Origin: Lethocerus indicus
Taxonomy: Eukaryota; Arthropoda; Insecta; Hemiptera; Belostomatidae
Length of the DNA stretch: 64,000 bases
Direction: 5' to 3'
Assembly (NCBI GenBank): GCA_019843655.1
Contig: JACDQD010000005.1
Location: 5,731,575 to 5,795,574, forward strand
The first letter of the stretch is position 1; the number at the start of each line of letters is the position of its first letter. Both the position numbers and the translations under genes were made by a program. Of this stretch, positions 49,144 to 58,250 are shown one piece after another. The notes beneath the pieces are model-generated. The model was not told where the DNA came from. It made no database searches and saw only the letters and a list, made by a program, of their open reading frames with translations.

Positions 49144-50906
49144 AGGAATGAGAGAAAGGGAGAGAGAGATAGAGAGGGAGAGAGAGAGAAGCAGGCGCCT
49201 CCTCTTTATACTTGGCGGCGCGCACCACCCCCTGTGACCTACAATGAAAATGTACTTCATCGCTGCTACCTGGGTATTTCGGCAAATATACAAGAACAAT
49301 ATCCACACGTGATAAACTTGTGTGGACATATAAATTAAAGGCAGAATGAATATTCAATACTGTCCGCAGATACACAGATCTCATCAGAATTGTGAGCTTG
49401 TTGATCGTTTAGTATTCACCTGACAAATCCCAATTAGTCGAACGAAGCGACCACAAAAGGAATTGTTTACGAAAACAATTCCCCGATCACTCCGAGTTTA
49501 AACAATGCAATTTAGAAGACAGAATTTAAATTTATAATGCAATTTAACGGAGAATTCCATTATAAGATTATAATGGATGGAGAGAACCACCTCGATCACC
49601 CCCAAATGGGGTAGACGGGGAAGGCCGGTATGCAAGGCAGGATTATCTAATAGAAACTGATAATCGATTACGGCGAAAATAGAATATTTAGTTAAAATCC
49701 GTAATATTTTCATCCGAAAAATATTAATAGAAGTGATGAGGGGTACGAAGTATAGGAAACGGGGGGTGGGGGGGTGGGGTGGGCGAGTACGGCGAGGTAT
49801 CGATTAGCGGAGAGGAGGGGGAGGGGGTGGCCCACATAGGGGCCCGGGTCGGTGAGGGTAGGGGCCGCTCCATCTAGCACACCGCGTGTGATCAATATCA
49901 AGAAGAGGGATGACCAAGAGGGGTAGATCGGAGAACGAGAGGGGAAACAGAGTCGGAAAAAGAGAGTAAAGGAGAACAAGCGAGGGAACCGAGGCAGGTC
50001 AGTGACGACAGGCCCTAACTAACTCGGAGCTAATAACGCGCCGGGTTCAAAACCACGACCGAAGACGAGAGCTTTGAAACAAGTAGGGAAAACGGTCCGT
50101 AGATGGGAATAAATAGTCGAATAAATAAGGGGACATCCAGAACACCGAAGGAGGAGGCCTGTTTTGTTACCTAATATAAACGCTATTATAAATATAAAAC
50201 ACGAGACGGCGAAGAATTAAAAAGAGAATAGGAGAAAAAGGAGTATCTAGAAAGCCAATAAAATAAAGGAGAGAAGAATAGGGAAAGGAGGAAGAGGGCG
50301 GGAGGGGTGAGAGAGGGAGGAGGTAGGATCGATTCGGACCGAGAGAACGGCGAAGGGAGAGAGGGGCAGGGAGGAAGGGGAGGAACGGTCAGAGGGAGAG
50401 AGGAGAACCGGAGAAACGCAGGCGCTGGTCGATGTGCCGCAGCCTAACCCCCCGCCCGGCCATCACCCTTTTTCCCCCCACATTACCGGCTTTTTAAATA
50501 TATTACACGGAATATAAATATTATCCGGGAAAAATATAAAAAACGAGGCTATCCGTAATTAACCTACTCCTTAGAATTCGCTAATTGCACTCGCGACTAC
50601 GATATTCCGGAGAGGACGATAGGTCCAAGTCGTAGATTAAGGTACCCGACGTAATCCCACGGCCGCTTCTGCACTCGCCGGTATGCCCGGGGTGTACACG
50701 AACGGGAGGACGTACGGGTCCCCGTACACGGGCCATAATTCCGGTCAATTAGGAAGATGTTCGAACTTACCCCAACTGGCGAATGTCCTGCCCAAAAACT
50801 GGTTGGTCTCCGAGTTCCATAGGAATGTTTTGAACGCGACCCACTTGCCCAATTTGGGAGGTCTCGTGTAGAACTCTTCTTTGGCCGCAGACCCTTTGTC
50901 CGCCAT
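24529..50906 (-). CDS. nrv: Na+/K+-transporting ATPase beta subunit, nervana type (7 exons, 317 aa)
   Basis: Beta subunit needed for folding, membrane delivery and K+ affinity of the Na+/K+ pump. It is a type II plasma-membrane glycoprotein. Coding exons in transcript order: 50906-50771, 28257-28117, 27656-27540, 26982-26807, 25644-25534, 25134-24966, 24632-24529. They sum to 318 codons with TAA. Residues 1-45 are cytosolic ([20 protein letters not shown]), 48-71 are the membrane helix, and the rest is the ectodomain. Six ectodomain cysteines (147, 159, 169, 183, 235, 292) fit three disulfides. N-glycosylation sequons are at Asn152 (NTS) and Asn200 (NDT). The protein ends [10 protein letters not shown]. 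Intron 1 is 22.5 kb. Which insect paralogue (nrv1, 2 or 3) it matches is undecided. Confidence 0.95.
24966..25134 (-). CDS. nrv: ATPase beta exon 6
   Basis: Encodes [20 protein letters not shown] and [20 protein letters not shown]. The PGYYFPY element is the insect version of the conserved beta-subunit YYPYYGK-like motif that contacts the alpha subunit. Confidence 0.95.
25534..25644 (-). CDS. nrv: ATPase beta exon 5
   Basis: Exactly 37 codons. Encodes [20 protein letters not shown] and [17 protein letters not shown]. Contains the NDT glycosylation sequon. Confidence 0.95.
25645..26806 (-). other. ATPase beta intron 4 with a local duplication
   Basis: Noncoding. A block at about 25998-26115 is repeated in diverged form at about 26172-26295. 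Both hold a variant of tttgataccaag(t/a)gaaa. The phrase tttgacaccc or ttgacacc recurs between 25840 and 26025. It may be part of an old repeat. Confidence 0.55.
26807..26982 (-). CDS. nrv: ATPase beta exon 4
   Basis: Encodes [20 protein letters not shown] through [14 protein letters not shown], with four ectodomain cysteines and the NTS sequon. [14 protein letters not shown] is diagnostic of the family. Confidence 0.95.
26983..27539 (-). other. ATPase beta intron 3
   Basis: AT-rich intron. Nothing recognisable inside. Confidence 0.6.
27540..27656 (-). CDS. nrv: ATPase beta exon 3
   Basis: Encodes [20 protein letters not shown] and [25 protein letters not shown] is the conserved start of the ectodomain fold. 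Confidence 0.95.
27657..28116 (-). other. ATPase beta intron 2
   Basis: AT-rich intron. Nothing recognisable inside. Confidence 0.6.
28117..28257 (-). CDS. nrv: ATPase beta exon 2, transmembrane helix
   Basis: Encodes [20 protein letters not shown] and [20 protein letters not shown]. Residues 48-71 form the single membrane helix. Exon 1 ends just before it, so alternative first exons would change only the cytosolic tail. Confidence 0.95.
28526..28763. mobile_element. MITE-like element with perfect 32-bp terminal inverted repeats
   Basis: Left arm 28526-28557 (starts TGTGCCCATAATTATGAAAG) and right arm 28732-28763 are exact inverted copies, 32 of 32. The interior is AT-rich, noncoding and not itself inverted. 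Total length is 238 bp. No certain target-site duplication is visible. It sits about 270 bp inside intron 1, next to exon 2. Confidence 0.75.
29036..29043. promoter_or_regulatory. TATCGATA (DRE-type) octamer in intron 1
   Basis: A perfect, palindromic copy of the same octamer found twice upstream of Med15. It could mark an internal promoter or insulator-like site, or be chance. Confidence 0.3.
31319..31400. repeat. Inverted pair of hammerhead-like repeat motifs
   Basis: Plus-strand motif 31319-31347 (ctgaagatgg, agcc, gaaa, tctgtc) faces an inverted partial copy at 31384-31400. Between them, gtctagcgtaggacc and ggtccgaggctagac can pair as an imperfect stem, making a small foldback. Confidence 0.4.
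33820..34050 (+). other. GC-rich block in intron 1, possible old exon
   Basis: Unusually GC-rich for this intron, followed by a good splice donor (gtaagt) at 34047 on the plus strand, antisense to the ATPase beta gene. The frame from 33824 contains [19 protein letters not shown], which faintly recalls an ankyrin repeat. No acceptor partner or second exon is seen. Function not assigned. Confidence 0.15.
34837..34847 (+). repeat. Poly-G tract (11 G)
   Basis: Eleven consecutive G in the first intron of the ATPase beta gene. Confidence 0.9.
36110..36290. other. CpG-rich block in intron 1
   Basis: About 180 bp dense in CG dinucleotides (cgcgcgaag, gacggcgcgaggag, tggcgcggc). There is no coding frame of note. 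It could be a regulatory element or an alternative promoter. Confidence 0.3.
39039..39050 (+). repeat. Poly-G tract (12 G)
   Basis: Twelve consecutive G in intron 1. Confidence 0.9.
42022..42045. repeat. (GA)n microsatellite
   Basis: About ten GA units in intron 1. Confidence 0.9.
49061..49190. repeat. (GA)n microsatellite, long
   Basis: A near-perfect AG run of about 74 bp (49064-49137), followed by an interrupted GA-rich stretch. Open frames across it (Arg-Glu or Ser-Leu repeats) are artefacts. Confidence 0.95.
49761..49783 (+). other. G-quadruplex motif
   Basis: Four G runs (6, 7, 4 and 3) separated by single T bases, an ideal intramolecular quadruplex pattern. A second G-rich run lies at about 49805-49830. 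It is in the first intron, about 1 kb after exon 1. Confidence 0.7.
50771..50906 (-). CDS. nrv: ATPase beta exon 1, start codon and cytosolic tail
   Basis: ATG at 50906-50904. Encodes [20 protein letters not shown] and [20 protein letters not shown], then TFASW, with donor gtaagt after the first base of the next codon. The FLWNSET and FLGRT motifs are typical of Na+/K+-ATPase beta N-termini. Phase and sequence join exon 2 (SW/AKILLFY) exactly, despite the 22.5-kb distance. Confidence 0.95.
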
Positions 50907-51260
50907 ACCTCGGCTATCGCTCTCTCTCCTCGGCTCCTCTCACTGTTACGGGCTCGGTCCGTTCTCCCTCTCTCCCACTGTACGGTCGGAGTGTATATCT
51001 GTTCTGGACTACGACTGAACAGTGCAAATAGGATGTGTGCTGGCGGCACAGTAAGAGGAGGGACGAAAGAGGATGCGATACGTGCAGTACGACCGTGCTG
51101 CACCCACTGCCACGGCCTTCCTCCTACAAACAACCTAGATCGACCATCGCCCCACCACCGGCACTCCCCGCCGACCCCACCATCCCTCCCTCCCCGAACC
51201 CCCGCCCCGGTTACCACGCCTCCTCCCCATCACCACTCCCGTCTCCCGTTCTACATACAG
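50907..51260 (-). promoter_or_regulatory. ATPase beta 5' UTR and candidate promoter
   Basis: On the minus strand an arthropod-type initiator TCAGTC lies at 51018-51013, about 110 bases before the ATG. No TATA box is seen 25-35 bases before it. Surrounding sequence is GC-rich, with GAGAG/CTCTC clusters between 50905 and 50980 that resemble GAGA-factor sites. The start site is a prediction. Confidence 0.4.
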
Positions 51261-51366
51261 GAGAAGAAGGAACCGGAGGAGGAGGAGGAGGAGGAGGAGG
51301 AGGAGGAGGAGGAGGAGGAGGGAGGAGGAGGAGTAGGAGGAGGAGGAGTAGGAGGTGGACGAGAAG
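51261..51366. repeat. (GGA)n trinucleotide repeat near promoter
   Basis: A purine-only (GGA)n tract, upstream of the candidate start site of the ATPase beta gene. Poly-Glu, poly-Gly or poly-Pro frames across it are artefacts. Confidence 0.9.
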
Positions 51367-53540
51367 GAACATGAGGAACGGCGGAATCGGGCCGGGCGCC
51401 ACTACTCTATCCTTCTCACTACTATCAGTTATACCAACTCACGTGGACTCCAGTCTACGTTTTTATTTACTATTTCGTACAGTTTTCCTGACCGTTTCAG
51501 CAAAACATTTGGCAGAAAACAAGTTTCGGCGTGGCGATAGGAAAACTGAGCGTAATCGGGCACTACTATAAGTGTCTCCGATAGCGATTTATGCTGGCTA
51601 AATAAAGTCCAATTTTGATTACGGTTGTAGAGGTTAGAAGGCGGGAATATCGAGCGGTTATCGGGGGGGGGGGCTCTACCGAATGACATTCTGGCAGGAC
51701 AAATTGAGCGACGGAGGTCGGGGATATTGAGCGCGCCCGCCGGCAAAAAAGGAGCCGCCGGCTCGCCCGCCCACCCACCGGTATTGAGCGATATATATCG
51801 GCCAGTTTTCTTCCACTCTGGCTAGACTGAATTCTTAATATACAGGCACCGAACGGTTAGTAGTGTCCAATGTCAAGCGTTTACCCGAAAAAATATTTGC
51901 TCTACACACAAATCGATTATTATATTGACCGGAGCCTGGACTGTCTCTCTACGTGATGGAACCCGATTTTCTATACATATTTTGAACTGATTTTTAAATT
52001 AAATTAGTATGGCCGGTTTTTTAGTCCTATTTTCCACACATCACACATTACTTTTCTTAAATCTAAATTCCTGACATTATTTTCAGAAATATTTCTTTCT
52101 TATGAAATATTCTTTCTTATCTACCAATTTAGGTTTTTATTATTACGAACTGTATACTGTGTGGAAAAATATTGTTCGAATTTAATATAATATTGTTTTA
52201 AACGCTTAGTTAATTTAGTGTAAGGCAGAGATGCGGGCGTATGCGAACGTGAAATTCATAAAGGATAGTATCCCCCAAAGGAGGATCACGTGTACTCACG
52301 CGAACAATATCGACGTCCAACATCAAATTATACTAACGCGACTAGCCAAACGACCGGAATTTAATTACAAGAAACGAGGTGTGAGTTAATACTACAACTC
52401 GAATTATTACAAAAAAGAACGTGTGTACCTATGACATCACCTCTGACGCCTCCACTACTAGAAAAACTTCCAACTAATAGGGGGGGAGGGAGGGGGGCTT
52501 TATTTCGTCGACTAAACGCTTTAATTCTCGAACGTGACGGCGGTGGAATTAACATTGATTAAGTTAGAGGCCGTGTTACATAACAAGACCGCAAGTCTAA
52601 ATAAATCCAGCGACCTTCACCCCATGCCGAACTCTGACGAGGGGGCACTTCGCCCCTTCATCCTACGGCAAATCACCAACACTCATTCCACCAAATGAAA
52701 ACCTCAGAAAACGCAGTTAACAAACTCATTTTAAAAGAACATGAAACAACCGTTCTAAACTCACGAAGGCCAATAAATGGGAGTGACCGAGCGAAATTTT
52801 GCCGCGAAATGTATTCCGGGAGCAATGTTAGTCTCCATACAACCGGAAGTGTCATTCAGCGAGCAGGAACTCGGGTGGCCTTATTTCGCTGAAAATCAAT
52901 AGAGCCGAGGAGTATCCGAAGAGGAGGAGTATCCACTATTTTCGATAAACCCAGAACCGTCCAGTAAGTAATCGGCCGATCCCAAACAATTGTCCACCTG
53001 AGCCGATGATAGAATATTTCCCACTGAAAGAAATATACGCGGTTAGCCGACGGATTTCGAACCCGGGATCGATTAGTTTTCGCCGCACCGCTACTCCCCA
53101 TCATCAGAAACATCGAAATACCTTTTGGATTCCTCCTTTTTTTCGGAAATTATTCCATTTATGTAACCACTTTGTAAGAGTGATGGCCTTACACTTTTGT
53201 ATGGTAAACGGTTGTTACGAATTCCGAGGTTCATACAAGCTTTTACACGCTCCTCAAGTGGGGTTCCAATCCCGGTGGCTGACCAAATTTAGTATGCAAA
53301 TTTCAATAGATTAAAAGGGAGGAGCTCGTGATATACTCATTAGCTTATCATATGATATACGCTAACAATTATATCAGTGCCTCAAAACAAATATGGTACA
53401 TCGTGATATCAGACAGACGAGATGATACGTATCCAGCAATTCATGTCCTCAATCACCACCAATGTATATAGGGCGAAAAATATAGCAGTTGCCAGGGTTG
53501 GTACAAAACACTAGTTTATCACTGTCAAACAACTTGAGAT

Positions 53541-53592
53541 CGGTTCGCCGTAATGGTCGAGAGCGTTGTTAGAACACTCGCTTCCTCCGGGT
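53541..53592 (+). repeat. Possible tRNA-derived SINE fragment
   Basis: The run gccgtaatggtcgagagcg resembles a Pol III A box within a tRNA D-arm. It is followed by agaacactcgcttcctccgg, which resembles the anticodon-arm region of many arthropod tRNA-derived SINEs. The expected B box is degraded to gggtttttaac. Confidence 0.35.
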
Positions 53593-56500
53593 TTTTAACT
53601 AAAGAAATTTCTTTAACGTCAAAGAAAATTTATTGGACGATAAAGTAATCCCGCGAGAACTCGACCTTTTTTCCCTTTACGTACGCCCCACATTTGTCCA
53701 AGCGAAAAAGCGATGTCTTTCGCAAATCTTATTATGCCGACACATAATATAAATTGGGGCCATTACATCACAAATAAATACGAAAAGAAATGTGACACTA
53801 ACCAGAGGTGGTTAATTCAAGAGATCATCTTTTTTTTAGTTCATTCTCTCTTCTGATGAGCGAAATTATATACTAATTATATATAAAGTGTAGTCTAATT
53901 TCGGCCAGTTTTCTGCCACAATCGGCAGACCGAAAATAGAGTAGGAGCGGCACGGTTAGAAACGTTAGCGCGGGCCCGTTAACTGGGTCCTGCTAATGGC
54001 ATTGAGGTCAGCATGTAATCAGGATCCTGGTGCGGAGAAGTTAAATATGAAGTTTAGTGGCGATCCGATAACAGAGGTATCCGACGAGCCGCCAGAAGAT
54101 TAGCGAGCCACCTAAGAGCAGTGGGGCGTTCTGTCTCCACCGTTACTGATACTGCTTCCTACCGTTTACACACAGAATTAGCACACCACTGACAAGACCC
54201 TCCCACACCGGCAACGACATACTACGTGCCTAATCTACTGACAGATTTTTAAACACAAACCACAATAATAATTACAATATTTATTGGTAGAATGTTAGGT
54301 GTCATCGTAGAAATTTATTTAATTTTCCTCTATTATATTTAAAGTACAAAAGCTGAATTCACAAGTGTAATTCTTTAATCCTGTAGACGGATGAGGAAAT
54401 ATCGCAATATGTATATATATGCCACATTATTCGTTTATTTACCAAATAAGAAAGGAATATTTAAATCAACTGTTTCCTTATTAAGATGGGGGAAAGGTCA
54501 GCTTCATCGGCATGCGAACCCATGCGGCATCGGAGTCGAACACCTTCGAAATCGTACATCTGAATATAAATGTATTTTTCTAGAACAGAGCTGTCCTGTG
54601 TTCCTTTGCTGTAAGTTCTCAGATGGAATTCTACGCTCCTTAGTGCCGAATTTCGCCGGGGGTAAAAATAAAAACTATTTAGGATGTTTTGAATGCCCTT
54701 GGAATGTTATATAACGTCCGATTTAATATAAGAATATATTACACAAAGGAATTCATGCATTTTCTGAGTTCTGTTCACTGAATTCTGAATTGAATCGACT
54801 TATTTTTAATTCAAAACTGCAATTAACTAAAAAGCTCCCGCCGCAATTTCAGTTCGGTGGCACGTTCCTTCTTCCGAGAAACTAATTTCGACAAAGGGTA
54901 CATCCGGCGCTCTCGGCACAAGTTTTGAATTGACAGCAGAATGAGAGTAACTCGCGGAGAAGACGTGATTTTTGGGTGAGCGTGGCGTACGAGTCATGTG
55001 TAGTTCTCGTGTATGTAAAGTGTGATTGCAAGGGAGAATGTAATGAGAGCGACAAAGTTATATGATTTTCGCTTAACCTTTCAATGTTCCGTATTATTAA
55101 TTTTTTACACTTTTAAAGTTCGCCATAGCCCAAATATTAATGTACTCATGCGCGTTATCATACACTTGTAGAATAATAAGAAATATCCTACAGGAAATAA
55201 ATAACTTTTTAAATTGGTGAAGAAAATCTTTTTTAATATAAGCGAGCGTTGGGGTGCTCAATTCTATTCTAACTGTTGGCACATATTGTCAATTTGGTCC
55301 ATTTATTACCTATTTAAATTCCTGAATTTTATATTAATATTTTATTATTTCGTGTTTCCATCCAAACTGAAAAGTCTGAACCTTTCATAACGGTTCGAAA
55401 AGATATTTCACAGGAGCCATTTGCTTCGGGAGATGAAGGGTTCCATGGGTGAACAAAGTCCTGTGGACGGCCTGTAGGTGTAAGGGGAGCCCTAGCAATG
55501 TGAGGTTGGACTAAGAACGCCTAGTGCATTGATTTCTAGCTCCGGCCTTCCCACCAGTATCGCTCCACCCCCACCACCCTCTCTTCATGTGCATCTCTAT
55601 TTCTCCAGGCGTTAACCGAACTGCCCCACAAGCATTATGTTTCAAATTACCAACTCAGGTCTAAATTATCATATTCGAGTCACCCAAATCGGGTGATTAG
55701 GAAAGCGGCGACCCCAAGGCAGGAATGAGGCGTCGGCCTCTCCAATGACTATACCCAATGCCTTTTATCAGGCGGAATAACAGGTTATAATATTCTGCTT
55801 GAACTTACAGGTGATGGATTCCGACCAAAATTACATAACGGTTAGATGGGACCATGAAATCAATCTGATGTTCTGTATAATCAGTACAGGCTATAACCAC
55901 ACTGCAGAGTCGATTGAAAAAATTACAAAAACAGAAATACATTTATGCTATAATATATATGAAATAAATAAAAAATGCCACGATTAAATTTATTTGTAGC
56001 AGTTTCGAATGGATGATATTATTCCAGTATACGCCTTTAGTCATAATTCGAAAAAATATTTTATAACAGCTATCCAAAGATGTTCTCTCTGCCATAACCC
56101 AAATACTTGCGGGAGAAAATCGAACTTCAGACTCCAGACTGACGGCCCTGGGATTGAAACGTGCAAAAAACCAACAAAAGGCCCTTCCGTCCGTTCCCCG
56201 TTCGGCTGGGATCTCGAAAACAGATCGAAAAACAGGTCGATACGGCCATCATTTTTTTTGTCTCCATCGATATTTCCATTTACGCTAAGCCATTCCCAGC
56301 TTTTCTATAGTAAATCGGAAGTGTACATATACATAACTATGTCGAAAGGATAAAATTTCATCGCCAGTTCAATGATTTGCGAAAAAACAGAAACTCCAAA
56401 AAAATATTAACAGACATAAACACCGAAATGAACACTCGTCAAATTAAAAGACTGTCATCCTGATGGGAGGGTTATATCATTAGTGCAATACATAAAAACT

Positions 56501-58189
56501 AATAGTTAATTAACGCAATTAGTAATTTATTAACCTCTTATCTGGATAGAACCTTCGAGATTCTAAATTCGAGGACAATTCTGATTAATAATTGTCAAAT
56601 TGTTGTCGAACTGGAAGAACGTGGATCTTATGCTCACCGCTTGCCCATCAAAATTGAAAACGAGAGATGACTGCCGACATAATCGATGTCTACATTTATT
56701 ATTAACCGTAAACGATCGCCATTTCGAATTTTAAGTTTAAAAACGTTCCAAGGACATCTATGAAAATAATAACCTCGGGCTGTTCACTGACAAGTGTCCT
56801 GGAGAAGAATGGGCCACCCACGCCCCAGGTATATCATATATTGGCGGCCGAGAGGGGTGACTAAAGGTTTGCGAAAACGCGCTCAAGTGGGTTACACCAG
56901 AAACCTTTTCGCTTGGAACTGTTCGATCAGGAGCCGCCTGCTCGCACCCCGCACCACACCCCACACCCAACGCCCGCCCTTAACCCAGACAAACCCCATC
57001 AAACTTTTCCTCCACTATTGAAACCACGTTCTAATCTGCCGCACCGGAATTCGATAAACGAAGCGGTTCCATATAAAAGGACATATACAGCGGATAACGT
57101 TAGCGATATGACTTGTTTAATAAATAGTTTACATACAGTTCGTTATCTACATCAGTTCCAGCCCTTCCTGTCTAGCTCATACCGATGCGTCAGTAAGAAA
57201 AATATAATTATACACAATTATATATAGTTTGTAATATTTCGGACATGTTCGAGTTCATTCCAGTATTTATATAGTAATTACAGCCAAATTATTTATTACG
57301 AAAAGCAGGAACATAAAGGAAACCAGGTTAGATACACTTTCAGACCAGACAAGCAAGAAAAGATATTCAAATCATAACATTCGTCATCATAAGATAGTTG
57401 TAACAGAGAAGGTAGGAGAAGTTCCACGAGTCCATAAAATATATTATGACGATAAGTTAGGTAAACCTCAAAACTAGAAACGAATTTCAGTTATCATTCT
57501 GCAACTGTTACTATAACCACTGAGTTCTACTGGCGGTCAGATATACGTTTTCAGCCCTAACAATGTTTATTTGTTTCCTTTCAAATCAACATCACGGGTC
57601 GTTAGCGCCAGTTGATTACAGTTGATACAGCCCCTGTAATGGCTCATTGCAGAAACCGCGCAATCCACGTCACTTTACTTTAGCCGCGAGCCTGATCTTG
57701 TCTGAACGCTGCGAAAGAATCGGTCGTTAAATCGCTCGTGTAATTTTTCTACCTACCCCGCCGCAGTTGTACATCGCTTCGCCTTTTTCTAATCATCGTT
57801 TTAAATCGCGAATTGTTCCGAGTTTTCGGAGTCGTAATTTGGATAATTCAGGAAAACATGCCACCGCGGAATAAAAGGATTTACAACTTATGCTCCTTGT
57901 TGTTTTACACGGTATTCTCTAAAGAGGAATGACGCATTAATTCTTCCAGACCTCTCCATAAATATTTTATGGCTATAACTAATTGTTTGTTTCTATTAAT
58001 TTAATGGCGGGATTAAAAGCAAATAAAGGAAAACGCTTAAACATGACACACGATACATATTTTTTCACTGAATATATAGATGAAAAGTAAATATAATCAT
58101 CTGTAAATTAACAGTACAGGTAGTGTCCCAGCGTGGGCTCCAATGCGTTGCCAGTTGACCGCATAATAATCGGTTAACGGGATTCGCGT

Positions 58190-58191
<2 letters not shown>

Positions 58192-58249
<58 letters not shown>
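58192..58249. repeat. (TA)n microsatellite
   Basis: About 29 uninterrupted TA units in the upstream flank. Confidence 0.95.

Positions 58250-58250
<1 letters not shown>

Larger units (their letters stand above)
28258..50770 (-). other. First intron of the ATPase beta gene, 22.5 kb
   Basis: Noncoding as far as can be read. Contents in order: inverted-repeat element 28526-28763; TATCGATA 29036-29043; hammerhead-like motif pair 31319-31400; GC-rich block 33820-34050; G11 tract 34837-34847; hammerhead-like motif 35709-35737; CpG-rich block 36110-36290; G12 tract 39039-39050; (GA)n at 42022-42045; GC-rich C-tract patch 43770-43860; CpG-rich patch 46210-46400; (GA)n 49061-49190; G-quadruplex motif 49761-49783; purine-rich stretch 49895-50420. 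The many 60-130-codon open frames show no recognisable domains and look random. Confidence 0.7.

Noticed and set aside
49004..49384. Open frames rich in Ser-Leu or Arg-Glu repeats
   Set aside because: They are translations of the (GA)n microsatellite.
50597..51217. 206-codon minus-strand frame around ATPase beta exon 1
   Set aside because: It is in a different frame from the [12 protein letters not shown] coding frame and crosses the splice donor. It arises from GC-rich promoter DNA.
51035..51571. 178-codon plus-strand frame with poly-Gly
   Set aside because: It is carried by the (GGA)n tract and promoter GC-richness. No conserved domain or splice context.
56009..56353. 114-codon plus-strand open frame
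   Set aside because: No recognisable domain, no splice or promoter context. Length is within chance expectation for this composition.
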